Source of the DNA: Chitinophaga pinensis
GTDB taxonomy: Bacteria > Bacteroidota > Bacteroidia > CAMBQF01
Direction of reading: 5' to 3'
Length of the DNA: 39,202 nt
Assembly (NCBI GenBank): GCA_945869825.1
Contig: CAMBQF010000009.1
Coordinates: 1-39,202 of the forward strand
The notes under the pieces were generated by a model that saw only the letters and a list, made by a program, of their open reading frames with translations, had not been told where the DNA came from and made no database searches. This document shows positions 1 to 8,021 of the stretch, in pieces (the stretch's first letter is position 1; each line of letters starts with the position of its first letter). The translations under genes and the position numbers were made by a program.

Positions 1-549
1 ATGTGGACAGATGCCACACCCTACACCACAGGCAAATACATTGCTTTCCGCAGTGGTAATTGCATATATACGGTTGATGAATTTGAGGTATACCGTTCAC
101 GCCCAGTTACCACTACCATAAGTATTGCGCAGGCTGATACTACTGCTGATATATGGTTGGAGAACCAACTAGTAAATAGTGGAGCAGGCCATATCAGGTC
201 TATTGTTACAGACAATGCGGGCAATATATCGGGAATGGATGGGCAACCGGTAAACGTGGCCTTTACTGTTTATTGGACCGGTGCCGTAAGTACCGACTGG
301 AACAATAATTTAAACTGGTCGCCACCAAAGGTACCGACTATGCACATGGATGCTATAATCCCTGATGTAAGCCAGCAGAGTGGTAATTTCCCATTACTAA
401 GTACGGGCAATAACGCGGTAGTTAAAAACCTTGATGTGCGCTTAGGGGCAACTGTTACCAATACTAATGGCAAAACAATTACCGTGGTTAAAGACTTAAG
501 CAACAAGGGGACTATAAATGCCGGGGCTAATATTAAGGTAGGACAATAA
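1..549 (+). CDS. Secreted surface protein, C-terminal part (5' end outside window)
   Basis: The reading frame is open from the first base, so the ATG at position 1 is probably internal and the gene begins outside the window. Residues 1-90 resemble the beta-rich, golvesin-like tail seen in Bacteroidota secreted proteins. Residues 91-182 begin with W-T-G-x(3)-T-D-W-N-x(3)-N-W-S, a start seen in autotransporter-like beta repeats of exported Bacteroidota proteins. There is no recognisable T9SS sorting domain before the stop codon, which lies only about 18 bp before the first hairpin of the neighbouring RAYT element. I infer that the original C-terminus may have been lost to that insertion. Exact function is unknown. 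Confidence 0.6.
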   Translation: MWTDATPYTTGKYIAFRSGNCIYTVDEFEVYRSRPVTTTISIAQADTTADIWLENQLVNSGAGHIRSIVTDNAGNISGMDGQPVNVAFTVYWTGAVSTDWNNNLNWSPPKVPTMHMDAIIPDVSQQSGNFPLLSTGNNAVVKNLDVRLGATVTNTNGKTITVVKDLSNKGTINAGANIKVGQ

Positions 550-566
550 TTAAGGCTTCACAAATA

Positions 567-1178
567 ACGCTTTAGCGTATTTCTCAAGCCGCTTGCTGAA
601 GCAAGCGGATAAATTTACCGTATGATATAGGGCTTTAGCCCGTAATTTATATTTTAGCAACAAATCTTCCTAAATGCCACAGTCTAGTATTTTTATCCAT
701 CTTATTTGGTCTACCAAAAACAGATTTCCATTTATTACTAAAGATTTAAAGCCTCAGTTGTTGCCTTTTTTAAAACAGTATAGCATTGACAACAGCATTA
801 AAATTGAAGCTATTAATTGTGTAGAAGATCACATTCATATTCTTATATCATTAGGCACAGGACAAATGGTTGCAAAATTGGTTAGATTACTAAAAGGGGC
901 TTCTTCATTTTGGATTAATAAGAATAACTTATCAAAGGAAAAATTTGAATGGCAAGATAGTTATATTGCCTTATCAGTAAGCTTTACATCGGTTCCAAAA
1001 GTAAAGCAATACATAGCTAATCAGGAAGAACATCATCGTAAAACAACCTTTTCTGAAGAGTATAATAAGTTTATGGAGGGCTATAATTTGAAAGATGAAT
1101 AGCGGGCTAAAGCCCTTTTTGTTTCTTCCCCGATTACCTCGCGCTAAAGCGCGAGGCTTGAGAAATACCCTAAAGGGT
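567..1178 (+). mobile_element. RAYT element with mirrored REP-like hairpin arrays
   Basis: Three hairpins on each side frame a transposase gene in mirror order. Left: 567-578 (ACGC/GCGT stem), 589-608 (CCGCTTGC/GCAAGCGG) and 630-641 (GGGC/GCCC). Right: 1104-1115 (GGGC/GCCC), 1137-1156 (CCTCGCGC/GCGCGAGG) and 1167-1178 (ACCC/GGGT). Exact inverted repeats tie the sides together: 577-590 (GTATTTCTCAAGCC) matches 1155-1168 reversed, and 630-642 matches 1103-1115 reversed. Outer and middle stems differ in sequence between sides but stay perfectly paired. This is the layout expected of a REP-type unit mobilised by a single-strand HUH enzyme. The boundaries are those of the symmetry; actual cleavage sites are not known. 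Confidence 0.75.
674..1102 (+). CDS. REP-associated tyrosine transposase (Y1_Tnp / IS200-like)
   Basis: A 142-residue single-domain HUH transposase of the RAYT / transposase_17 family, which nicks and joins single-stranded DNA at hairpins. The metal-binding HUH motif is H53-I-H55 in EDHIHILIS. The likely nucleophile is Y113 in the helix KVKQYIANQEEHH, and acidic or histidine residues follow it (H120, H121). The N-terminal S-I-F-I-H-L-I-W-S-T-K-N-R-F-P strand is typical of the family. Length is normal and the frame is intact, so the enzyme may be active. It stands alone without a TnpB partner, and the flanking hairpins begin within 35 bp on the left and overlap the stop codon on the right. It is the only copy in this window. 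Confidence 0.9.
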   Translation: MPQSSIFIHLIWSTKNRFPFITKDLKPQLLPFLKQYSIDNSIKIEAINCVEDHIHILISLGTGQMVAKLVRLLKGASSFWINKNNLSKEKFEWQDSYIALSVSFTSVPKVKQYIANQEEHHRKTTFSEEYNKFMEGYNLKDE

Positions 1179-1180
1179 TA

Positions 1181-1211
1181 AAAATAAAAGCCGCAGATTT
1201 TTTCCGCGGCT
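1181..1211 (-). terminator. Rho-independent terminator of serS
   Basis: On the minus strand AGCCGC (1211-1206) pairs with GCGGCT (1194-1189) over an 11-nt loop, followed by a T-rich tract (TTTTATTTTT). It lies 29-59 bp after the serS stop codon and abuts the right-hand RAYT hairpins. Confidence 0.65.
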
Positions 1212-1239
1212 CATTCTTTATCTCTTTATCTGTTAACTC

Positions 1240-2511
1240 TTAATTGATAGTATCAAACCCTGTATAAGGAACCAACGCTGCCGGTATTTTAATACCATCG
1301 GGTGTTTGGTGGTTCTCAAGCAAGGCAGCTACAATGCGTGGCAATGCCAGTGCTGAGCCATTTAAGGTATGGGCCAGCTTGGTTTTGCCGTCGGCATCTT
1401 TAAAGCGCAGTTTAAGGCGGTTAGCCTGGAAGGTTTCAAAATTAGAAACAGAGCTGCACTCTAACCAACGGCTTTGCGCTGTAGAATACACCTCAAAATC
1501 GTATGTACAGGCCGATGCAAAGCCCATATCGCCACCACACAGGTGCAGAATACGGAAAGGCAGTTCCAGCTTTTCTAACAAGCCTTTTACATGCTCTTTC
1601 ATTTGCTCCAGCGTTTCGTAGCTTTTATCAGGGTGTTGCAATTGTACAATCTCTACCTTATCAAACTGGTGCAGGCGGTTAAGGCCACGCACGTGGGCAC
1701 CGTAAGAGCCTGCCTCGCGGCGGAAGCACGGGGTGTAGCCCATATTTTTAATAGGGAACTGCTCCGCTTTAAGAATAACATCGCGGTACAGGTTGGTAAT
1801 AGGCACCTCGGCGGTAGGAATCAAATACAAATCATCAACCTGCGCATGGTACATTTGTCCCTCTTTATCAGGCAACTGGCCCGTTCCAAAACCCGATGCA
1901 GCATTTACCATTAACGGCACCTGCACCTCATCGTAACCGGCTTTGGTGGCTTCCTCTAAAAAGAAGTTGATTAACGCCCTTTGCAGCTTAGCTCCTTTGC
2001 CAGTGTAAACAGGAAAGCCCGCGCCAGTAATTTTATTACCCAGTTCAAAGTCAATCAGTTTATATTGCTCAGTAAGCTCCCAGTGGGGTTTAGCACCTTC
2101 GTGCAAGGTTGGTATGTCGCCGTGCTCAAAAACGGTAACATTATCTTCGGGTGTAGCACCTTTGGGCACAAACAACGCAGGGGTATTGGGCAGGGTAACA
2201 AGCAAATCGTAAATGGCGGTTTCTAAAACCTCCAGTTCGGCACCTAAAACCTTTTCGCGCTCTTTAAGGGCAGCGGTTTGGGCTTTAAGCTCGTTAGCCT
2301 TATCTGTTTGCCCCGATTTAAACAGGTTGCCAATTTCTTTAGCCAGTGCGTTGGCTTCGGCAAGGCCGGTTTCAAGTTCAGCCTGTTTTTTGCGCTTATC
2401 GGCATCGGTAGCTAAAATACTCTCAATGGTAGCGCGGGCATCAATATTACGTATGGCAAGGCGTTCAATGGCCTCTTCTTTGTTTTCGCGTATGTACGGT
2501 AGGGTAATCAT
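1240..2511 (-). CDS. serS: Serine--tRNA ligase
   Basis: Cytoplasmic class II aminoacyl-tRNA synthetase that charges tRNA-Ser with serine. At 423 residues it has the family's full length. Residues 1-100 form the long antiparallel coiled-coil arm that grips the tRNA variable arm (Lys/Glu-rich around 38-100). The catalytic core carries T233-A-E-V-P, motif 2 F-R-R-E-A-G-S-Y-G at 263-271, and motif 3 around 385-401 (GSALALPRIVAALLENHQ). The start ITLPYIRENKEE matches the usual N-terminus of Bacteroidota SerS, which fixes the ATG at 2511. That ATG is directly preceded by a 22-bp perfect inverted repeat (2513-2560). The gene is divergent from the yceD-rpmF-fabH cluster. Confidence 0.97.
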   Translation of the reverse strand: MITLPYIRENKEEAIERLAIRNIDARATIESILATDADKRKKQAELETGLAEANALAKEIGNLFKSGQTDKANELKAQTAALKEREKVLGAELEVLETAIYDLLVTLPNTPALFVPKGATPEDNVTVFEHGDIPTLHEGAKPHWELTEQYKLIDFELGNKITGAGFPVYTGKGAKLQRALINFFLEEATKAGYDEVQVPLMVNAASGFGTGQLPDKEGQMYHAQVDDLYLIPTAEVPITNLYRDVILKAEQFPIKNMGYTPCFRREAGSYGAHVRGLNRLHQFDKVEIVQLQHPDKSYETLEQMKEHVKGLLEKLELPFRILHLCGGDMGFASACTYDFEVYSTAQSRWLECSSVSNFETFQANRLKLRFKDADGKTKLAHTLNGSALALPRIVAALLENHQTPDGIKIPAALVPYTGFDTIN

Positions 2512-2512
2512 G

Positions 2513-2560
2513 CCGCAAAATTAACAATTTAGCCGAATGGCTAAATTGTTAATTTTGCGG
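2513..2560. repeat. 22-bp perfect inverted repeat abutting the serS start codon
   Basis: Arms 2513-2534 (CCGCAAAATTAA then CAATTTAGCC) and 2539-2560 are exact reverse complements around a GAAT loop. Only one base separates the structure from the serS ATG. If present in the mRNA it would form a very stable hairpin over the ribosome landing site. Each arm also contains TAATTTTG, a match to the Bacteroidota -7 box TAnnTTTG, reading outward in both directions (2523-2516 minus, 2550-2557 plus). It could therefore be a two-way promoter dyad giving a near-leaderless serS mRNA. Not assignable to a known riboswitch or T-box. Confidence 0.85.
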
Positions 2561-2566
2561 TAGTAA

Positions 2567-2587
2567 TCAGTAGTCAGTAGTCAGTTG
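2567..2587. repeat. Short tandem repeat, three 7-bp units
   Basis: TCAGTAG TCAGTAG TCAGTTG in the serS/yceD intergenic region: two perfect units and one with a single change. No function can be assigned. Confidence 0.7.
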
Positions 2588-2653
2588 ATGGTTCTTAATC
2601 AATCCCTGATTGAATTTTCTTGCCCTAATGGCTATTTATTAACAAAATAATAT

Positions 2654-2661
2654 TATCTTTG
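2654..2661 (+). promoter_or_regulatory. Candidate -7 box for yceD-rpmF-fabH
   Basis: TATCTTTG matches the Bacteroidota -7 consensus TAnnTTTG exactly and ends 26 bp before the GTG start of yceD. No clear -33 TTTG element is present at the usual spacing. Confidence 0.5.
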
Positions 2662-2687
2662 CCGTCCTTTTGTAAAAAGGAATAGTC

Positions 2688-3266
2688 GTGAGTAAGCTTC
2701 GTGAATATGTGATTCCCTTTACGGGCCTAAGTATAGGAAAGCATACTTACGAGTTTGACATTGACAAAAAGTTCTTTGACGTTTACGGTACAGAATTAAT
2801 ACATAGCGGCCAGATTAAGGTGATTTTAGACCTTACCAAATCGGCCAACATGCTATTACTCGAATTTTCTCACTCCGGTGTTTTTAATACCGAGTGCGAC
2901 CGTTGCCTTAATGACATTGAAATGCCTATTGAAGGCAAAAACAAGGTAGTTATTAAGTTTGGGACGGAAAGCGGCGATGAAAGCGAAGAAATTGTGGTGT
3001 TGCCTACAGAGGCCCACGAAATTGACATAGCCCCGCTTATTTACGAGTTTATAGGTATTACGGTGCCATACCGCAGAGTTCCAGCAGATTGCGACGAAAC
3101 CGACAAGTATTGCGACACCGAAATAGGAAACCGACTTAGCGGTATAATTTTAACCGGAGACGACGAAGAAGATGAAATTGCAGAGCCCGAACCAGACCCG
3201 CGCTGGCAAAAGCTTAAAAATTTATTAGACGATAATAATAACGATAATAAAAGTAAAAAAGAATAA
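2688..3266 (+). CDS. yceD: YceD/DUF177 family protein
   Basis: DUF177 (YceD) proteins are small nucleic-acid-linked proteins found next to rpmF across bacteria and tied to rRNA/ribosome biogenesis; the exact biochemical role is unsettled. The 192-residue product has the family's cysteine pair C70-D-R-C73-L in the middle, an acidic stretch near 157-170 ([13 protein letters not shown]), the family's conserved D-P-R-W near 171-174, and a Lys/Asn-rich tail. The start is GTG at 2688, preceded by AAAAAGG at 2674-2680. The stop is 2 bp before rpmF, so the two are surely co-transcribed. Context strongly supports the call. Confidence 0.88.
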   Translation: MSKLREYVIPFTGLSIGKHTYEFDIDKKFFDVYGTELIHSGQIKVILDLTKSANMLLLEFSHSGVFNTECDRCLNDIEMPIEGKNKVVIKFGTESGDESEEIVVLPTEAHEIDIAPLIYEFIGITVPYRRVPADCDETDKYCDTEIGNRLSGIILTGDDEEDEIAEPEPDPRWQKLKNLLDDNNNDNKSKKE

Positions 3267-3268
3267 CA

Positions 3269-3460
3269 ATGGCACATCCTAAGCATAAGATATCAAAATC
3301 TCGCCGCGATAAACGCCGTACGCACTATAAGGCTACTTCAATGCCTATTGCTACAGACTCATCAACCGGTATGCCCCACATTTTACACCGCGCCCACTGG
3401 CACGAAGGTAAATTGTACTACAAAGGCAAGGTTGTAATTGATAAAACAGCAACTGCTTAG
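3269..3460 (+). CDS. rpmF: 50S ribosomal protein L32
   Basis: 63-residue L32 of the large ribosomal subunit. The N-terminus [20 protein letters not shown] is diagnostic. The C-terminal half ([20 protein letters not shown]) has no cysteines, so this is the zinc-free form found in Flavobacteria and relatives rather than the C-x-x-C zinc-ribbon form of Bacteroides. It follows yceD by 2 bp and precedes fabH by 24 bp, the classic order of this cluster. Confidence 0.96.
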   Translation: MAHPKHKISKSRRDKRRTHYKATSMPIATDSSTGMPHILHRAHWHEGKLYYKGKVVIDKTATA

Positions 3461-3484
3461 TTTTATAACTAAGTAATAGTCCGT

Positions 3485-4474
3485 ATGCAAAAAGTAAGGG
3501 CGGCCATTACGGCCGTTAGCGGTTATGTACCACCTTATGTGCTTAACAACACAGAGTTGGAGCAAATGGTGGAAACCACGGACGAGTGGATTACCAGCCG
3601 TACGGGCATAAAAGAACGCCGTATTTTAAAGGGCGAAGATCAAGGTACATCAGTAATGGCGGTAGAAGCCGCTAAAGGGGTCCTGGCTAAGCGCGGAATA
3701 TCGGCCGCTGAGCTGGACCTTATTATTTGTGCTACCACCACACCCGATATGCAGTTTCCGGCTACTGCCAATATTATTGCCGATAAAATTGGCGCTATAA
3801 ACGCCTTTAGCTACGATTTGCAAGCTGCCTGTTCGGGCTTTATCTATTCATTAGTTACCGCATCAAAGTTTATAGAAAGCGGCACCCACAAAAAGGTGCT
3901 TGTTATTGGTGCCGATAAAATGTCGTCGATAATAGACTATACCGACCGCCAAACCTGTGTTATTTTTGGCGATGGCGCCGGTGCTGTATTGCTTGAGGCT
4001 GATACCGAAGGCAATGGCATACAAGATTCTATTTTGAAGAGCGACGGTGCAGGCTGTACGCATTTACACCAAAAAGCAGGCGGAAGCAGGCGTCCTGCCA
4101 GCCACGAAACGGTTGATGCACGGCAGCATTATGTATACCAGGAAGGGCAGGCGGTTTTTAAATTTGCAGTAACCCGCATGGCCGATGTATCGGCAGAGAT
4201 AATGGAGCGTAACAACCTTACCGCCGATGATGTGGCGTGGTTGGTGCCCCACCAGGCTAACCTGCGTATTATAGAAGCTACCGCCAACCGTATGGGTGTG
4301 GGCATGAGCAAGGTTATGCTTAACATACAACGTTACGGAAATACCACCAATGGCACTATTCCGCTGTGCCTGTGGGAGTGGGAGAGCCAACTTAAAAAAG
4401 GTGATAACATTGTACTGGCTGCTTTTGGCGGTGGGTTCACCTGGGGTTCGGTTTATCTTAAATGGGCCTACTAG
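3485..4474 (+). CDS. fabH: 3-oxoacyl-[acyl-carrier-protein] synthase III
   Basis: KAS III starts type II fatty-acid synthesis by condensing a short acyl-CoA with malonyl-ACP in the cytoplasm. The catalytic triad is visible: C116 in QAACSGF, H256 in VPHQANLR and N286 in YGNTTNG. The glycine-rich end [13 protein letters not shown] is family-typical, and 329 residues is the normal length. The yceD-rpmF-fabH order is widely conserved, usually followed by other fab genes; here an unrelated membrane protein follows after 160 bp. Confidence 0.96.
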   Translation: MQKVRAAITAVSGYVPPYVLNNTELEQMVETTDEWITSRTGIKERRILKGEDQGTSVMAVEAAKGVLAKRGISAAELDLIICATTTPDMQFPATANIIADKIGAINAFSYDLQAACSGFIYSLVTASKFIESGTHKKVLVIGADKMSSIIDYTDRQTCVIFGDGAGAVLLEADTEGNGIQDSILKSDGAGCTHLHQKAGGSRRPASHETVDARQHYVYQEGQAVFKFAVTRMADVSAEIMERNNLTADDVAWLVPHQANLRIIEATANRMGVGMSKVMLNIQRYGNTTNGTIPLCLWEWESQLKKGDNIVLAAFGGGFTWGSVYLKWAY

Positions 4475-4634
4475 GTGTCAGGTAATAAGTGCCAGGGGTT
4501 AGTTAATGCTTCATTAGAAAATTTTATTATTAGACATTAATATTCTGTAGCAAACTATTGCTCGGCTATCATTTTGCATTCTGCATTGTGAATTATGAAT
4601 TGGATAGTTACATTTACTCAAAACTTAAATAATT

Positions 4635-5216
4635 ATGCGTTTTATCAATCCGGGTTCGTTTGGTGTAGTAATACTTTGTTTCTTACTGCCTTTTTTAAGC
4701 ATTAAATGCAACGGTGTAAAGCTGGCTACCTTTAGTGGTGTGCAAATGGCTACCGGCGCTAATATTAGTGCCGGCGAGCAGGGGATGTTCGGTAAGAAAA
4801 TAATGGACAGCAGCAGCAACATCGATAAACGCAAAATGATATCGTACCCATTGCTTGCTACCCTTGTTATATTGTTAGCAGCTGGTACTACCATATTGGT
4901 TTTAACGCTAAAGGGCAGGGAAGAACGTAAAATACGCAAGCTGTCGTCTATTTTTCATGGGGTAGTTTTATTTGGGCTTGTAGCTGAACTGGCCCGAATG
5001 GAATACAGCATAATGAAGGTGAACGAAAAGGCCGAACTGGGGCCTATAACGCTATCGTGGGGGCTTGATATTGGCTTTTACCTGGCATTGCTAATCCCCA
5101 TAGGTATGATTGTATATAACATAATGCAACTGCGCAAGCAGGTTTTTGTGCCTGTGCTGAATGATTTGCCACCGCAACAGGGCGATGGAGGTCAGCCACC
5201 TGTAGCACAATTATAA
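4635..5216 (+). CDS. Four-TM membrane protein of unknown function
   Basis: I do not recognise this 193-residue protein. Hydrophobic stretches at about 8-25, 71-93, 104-121 and 141-163 suggest four membrane helices. Between the first two is a roughly 45-residue polar, glycine-rich loop (TGANISAGEQGMFG). The C-terminus is proline/glutamine/glycine-rich and probably cytoplasmic. The start is the ATG at 4635. The 160 bp before it show no strong promoter, only a GTGCCAGGGGTTAG motif (4489-4502) shared with position 13481. It lies alone between fabH and the two-component genes. Confidence 0.6.
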   Translation: MRFINPGSFGVVILCFLLPFLSIKCNGVKLATFSGVQMATGANISAGEQGMFGKKIMDSSSNIDKRKMISYPLLATLVILLAAGTTILVLTLKGREERKIRKLSSIFHGVVLFGLVAELARMEYSIMKVNEKAELGPITLSWGLDIGFYLALLIPIGMIVYNIMQLRKQVFVPVLNDLPPQQGDGGQPPVAQL

Positions 5217-5293
5217 TATTTGGCTTACTTCTTAGCCTTCAATCTAATACCCTTTTAATAAGTTTTTGCTGGGTAAAACCGTAAATTTGAGTT

Positions 5294-5971
5294 ATGAGAA
5301 TATTAGTAGCTGAAGACGAGGTGAAAACAGCCCTGATGATAAAACAAGGGTTGGATGAAAATGGCTATGAAACCGATATAGCATTTGATGGCGAAGCCGC
5401 TTTGGCTCTATACCGTCAAAACAACTACCACCTTATAGTTACAGATATTATTATGCCCAAACTTACCGGTTTAGAATTGTGCAAAATTATCCGTACTGAA
5501 AAAAATTCTCCACCAATAATAATGCTGACCGCGCTGGGCATGACCACCGATAAGATTAGCGGTTTTAACGCAGGCACAGATGATTACCTTGTAAAACCAT
5601 TTGAATTTGAAGAGCTTATAGCCCGTATAAAAGCTATTGTAAAACGCACCTACGGCACACAAAGCCCAACCAACCAGTTAACCTTTGCCGATGTGGTAAT
5701 AAACCTTGACTCGAAAGAAGTTACCCGCGCAGGCAATGCCATATCATTAACAGCAAAAGAGTTTATGCTGTTGCTGTTTTTAATAAAAAACAAAGGTCGC
5801 GTTATCTCAAAGGCAGATATAGCAGAGAATGTATGGGATGTAAACTTTGATACTGGTACCAATGTAGTAGAAGTTTATGTAAACTACCTGCGTAATAAAA
5901 TTGACAAAAACTACCCTACAAAATTAATCCACACCAAAATAGGCATGGGCTATATTTTAAAAGAAGCGTAG
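5294..5971 (+). CDS. OmpR-family response regulator
   Basis: 225-residue DNA-binding response regulator. The receiver domain (1-120) has the acidic pocket E7-D8-E9, phospho-acceptor D51, switch T79 and K101 (DYLVKPF). Residues ~125-225 are an OmpR/PhoB winged helix (EFMLLLFLIKNKGRVISKAD, then NVVEVYVNYLRNKID and a G-M-G-Y-I-L hairpin). The gene abuts the histidine kinase gene with no spacing, so the two form a cognate pair. The general look is CusR/ArlR-like, but the inducing signal cannot be read from sequence. The start at 5294 sits 4 bp after TAAATTTG (5282-5289), a possible -7 box. Confidence 0.93.
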   Translation: MRILVAEDEVKTALMIKQGLDENGYETDIAFDGEAALALYRQNNYHLIVTDIIMPKLTGLELCKIIRTEKNSPPIIMLTALGMTTDKISGFNAGTDDYLVKPFEFEELIARIKAIVKRTYGTQSPTNQLTFADVVINLDSKEVTRAGNAISLTAKEFMLLLFLIKNKGRVISKADIAENVWDVNFDTGTNVVEVYVNYLRNKIDKNYPTKLIHTKIGMGYILKEA

Positions 5972-7354
5972 ATGCAGCTAAAAACACGTTTAACACTTCA
6001 GTTTTTGATTGCCGTAGCCCCCATACTGCTAATTAGTTTCGCGGTAATTTATTGGTCGTCAGCAAAATACAGGCATAATGAGTTTTACGAGCGTTTACAA
6101 AAGAGGGCGCTAACCACCGTCGAGTTTTTAACTAAGGTTGACCAGATAGACTCTACACTACTTAAGGTAATAGACCGTACGCAAAAAGACAACCTACCCA
6201 AAGAAAACGTTACAGTGTATAACTACCTGAACCAGAAGTTATATACAAATAATGACTCGGTTTTTTTTGATGTAGATAAGCAGCTTATTGATGATATCAG
6301 GCTGAACTCGCCAATGCGGTTTACACAAAAAGGCTACGAAATTATTGGCCTTACCTATAACGATAAGTATAACCGTTTTATAATAATAGCCGGCGCAAAA
6401 GACCTTTATGGACTATCAAAACTGAGCAACCTGCGAAACACCCTTTTTCTCCTGTTTTTTATAATTGTAGGCATTACCGCATTAATAGGCTGGCTATACT
6501 CATCAAGGGCATTAAAACCCATATCAAATGTAGTAAGCAAAGCCGAAAAAATATCTGCCAACAACCTTAGCGAGCGCCTGACACCACCTAAGTATAATGA
6601 TGAGATTGGAAAACTGGTAAGCGCGTTTAACACCATGCTGGGGCGTATAGAAGATGCATTTAAAATACAGAAACTATTTGTTGCAGGTGCATCGCACGAA
6701 TTAAAAAACCCCTTAACGGTAATTACTACACAGCTGGAAGTATCGGCTATGAAAAACCGTACCACCGAGGAATATAAAGAGACCATAAAATCGGTACTGG
6801 AGGATATAAAAGAGTTAAACAGCCTTACTACACAGTTGATTGATTTTGGCCGCTTATCGCAAGAAAGTATTGACATTGATTACAAACCACTGCGAATTGA
6901 CGAATTGCTTAGCGACTTTACTGAAAGCTTTGCCAAACGAAATAAACAATCTGCCATCAATTATAAAATAGAAATTTTGCCCGATGATGAAAACAGGCTT
7001 GTATTGGCTATAAACAAAGCACTGCTTACTACCGCTTTTACCAACCTGGCTGACAATGCCTGCAAATTCTCGCCCGACAAAAAAGTTGATGTACGCTTGC
7101 GAGCAGAAAAAACTGCAATAGAAATACTTTTTATTAATAACGGCCCTGCGATTCCCGAAGAAGACAGGTCGTTTATTTTTGAACCGTTTTACCGCTCCAA
7201 ATCATCTTTAGCCGTGCAAGGGCATGGCATTGGGTTGGCATTGGTATCAAAAATTGTAACCCTGCATGGTGGTACTGTTTCGTTAGACGATTATTCTGCC
7301 GGCCACGTAGTTTTTAAAGTGCGTTTTGAAAGGGATAATATCAACCAGATTTAA
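5972..7354 (+). CDS. Two-component sensor histidine kinase
   Basis: 460-residue inner-membrane kinase. TM1 at ~11-28, a periplasmic sensor of ~125 residues with no recognised domain, TM2 at ~156-178, then HAMP (~180-232). HisKA has phospho-acceptor H242 in SHELKNPLTV. The HATPase domain shows the N-box N362 (NLADNACKFSP) and G-box GHGIGLALVSKI (417-428). It starts on the base after the regulator's stop, so translation is coupled. It ends convergently with the next gene: the stop codons of the two strands share TTAA at 7351-7354. Confidence 0.93.
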   Translation: MQLKTRLTLQFLIAVAPILLISFAVIYWSSAKYRHNEFYERLQKRALTTVEFLTKVDQIDSTLLKVIDRTQKDNLPKENVTVYNYLNQKLYTNNDSVFFDVDKQLIDDIRLNSPMRFTQKGYEIIGLTYNDKYNRFIIIAGAKDLYGLSKLSNLRNTLFLLFFIIVGITALIGWLYSSRALKPISNVVSKAEKISANNLSERLTPPKYNDEIGKLVSAFNTMLGRIEDAFKIQKLFVAGASHELKNPLTVITTQLEVSAMKNRTTEEYKETIKSVLEDIKELNSLTTQLIDFGRLSQESIDIDYKPLRIDELLSDFTESFAKRNKQSAINYKIEILPDDENRLVLAINKALLTTAFTNLADNACKFSPDKKVDVRLRAEKTAIEILFINNGPAIPEEDRSFIFEPFYRSKSSLAVQGHGIGLALVSKIVTLHGGTVSLDDYSAGHVVFKVRFERDNINQI

Positions 7355-7932
7355 GCCATTACTCGCTTAGCATTTCTCCATGCTATAAGGTAGTACATAC
7401 CTATTAACAAGCCTATGTATATTACCAGATTAATAATATCAATTGTAAACGGATGATACATTGTCCATGATGATGGGAGATAATCTCTATTCAGGCTTAT
7501 TACAATAATAACATAGAGCTCGAAAAAAGCAGGAATAAAAAGGAAAGGCAGTATCCATGCTGAATGGCGGATGCGTTTAAACCAAAGCAGATTGGGCAAT
7601 AGTATTGAGTTGACAATCATATACCAATAAGTAAACCAGTAAGGACCTGTGAACCTATTCATAATGGCGTATTGCTCGTATTCCACACCCGACATCCACG
7701 ATAGGTAAAGCTCTATAATGTACCAAACAGCATAAGCTATATAGAAAATAAGAAACAGGTTATTCGCCGCTATAATCCACTTAAGCAAGTTGGTTTTAAA
7801 GTCCCCTTTTTTAATTAGATAGTAACCCAGGCAAACCCCAACAAAAAGAAACGATCCGTCGGATACGCAATTGAATATAGGATTGAATAAGGCAAATTTT
7901 AAATCCATCGGGATAAATATAGAAAATAACAT
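7351..7932 (-). CDS. Multi-TM membrane protein of unknown function
   Basis: 193-residue, highly hydrophobic protein with about six membrane helices and many aromatic residues (GPYWFTYWYMIVNSILLP around 96-113). Bacteroidota genomes hold many such small integral membrane proteins; I cannot name a family. M9 (codon at 7908) is an equally likely start, since the first eight residues (MLFSIFIP) add little. It converges on the histidine kinase with overlapping stop codons. Its downstream neighbour is on the opposite strand, so it is a single-gene unit. Confidence 0.6.
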   Translation of the reverse strand: MLFSIFIPMDLKFALFNPIFNCVSDGSFLFVGVCLGYYLIKKGDFKTNLLKWIIAANNLFLIFYIAYAVWYIIELYLSWMSGVEYEQYAIMNRFTGPYWFTYWYMIVNSILLPNLLWFKRIRHSAWILPFLFIPAFFELYVIIVISLNRDYLPSSWTMYHPFTIDIINLVIYIGLLIGMYYLIAWRNAKRVMA

Positions 7933-7980
7933 CCACGCTTGGTGAGATAGTCAGCACGGCGCTTTTTAATAAAAGCTTGT

Positions 7981-8003
7981 AGTCCCGCCTACGCGGGAAT
8001 GAC
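7981..8003. repeat. Dispersed palindromic repeat (TCCCGC-CTAC-GCGGGA type)
   Basis: TCCCGC (7983-7988) pairs with GCGGGA (7993-7998) around CTAC and is followed by ATGACGA, the form of a REP-like palindrome found in many bacterial genomes. It lies between sufS and the membrane-protein gene and may serve as a 3'-end stem for the suf transcript. Confidence 0.6.
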
Positions 8004-8021
8004 GATGAACCTTTGCTGCCT

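Noticed and set aside
674-1102. Full IS200/IS605 insertion sequence
   Set aside because: No TnpB gene, and multi-hairpin mirrored flanks plus sequence type fit RAYT rather than IS200 ends.
2513-2560. T-box or other riboswitch in front of serS
   Set aside because: Only one simple perfect hairpin, no specifier loop or anti-terminator; T-boxes are essentially a Firmicutes/Actinobacteria feature.
5282-5289. TAAATTTG as a firm promoter of the response regulator gene
   Set aside because: It ends only 4 bp before the ATG and has no -33 element at proper spacing; kept only as a remark.
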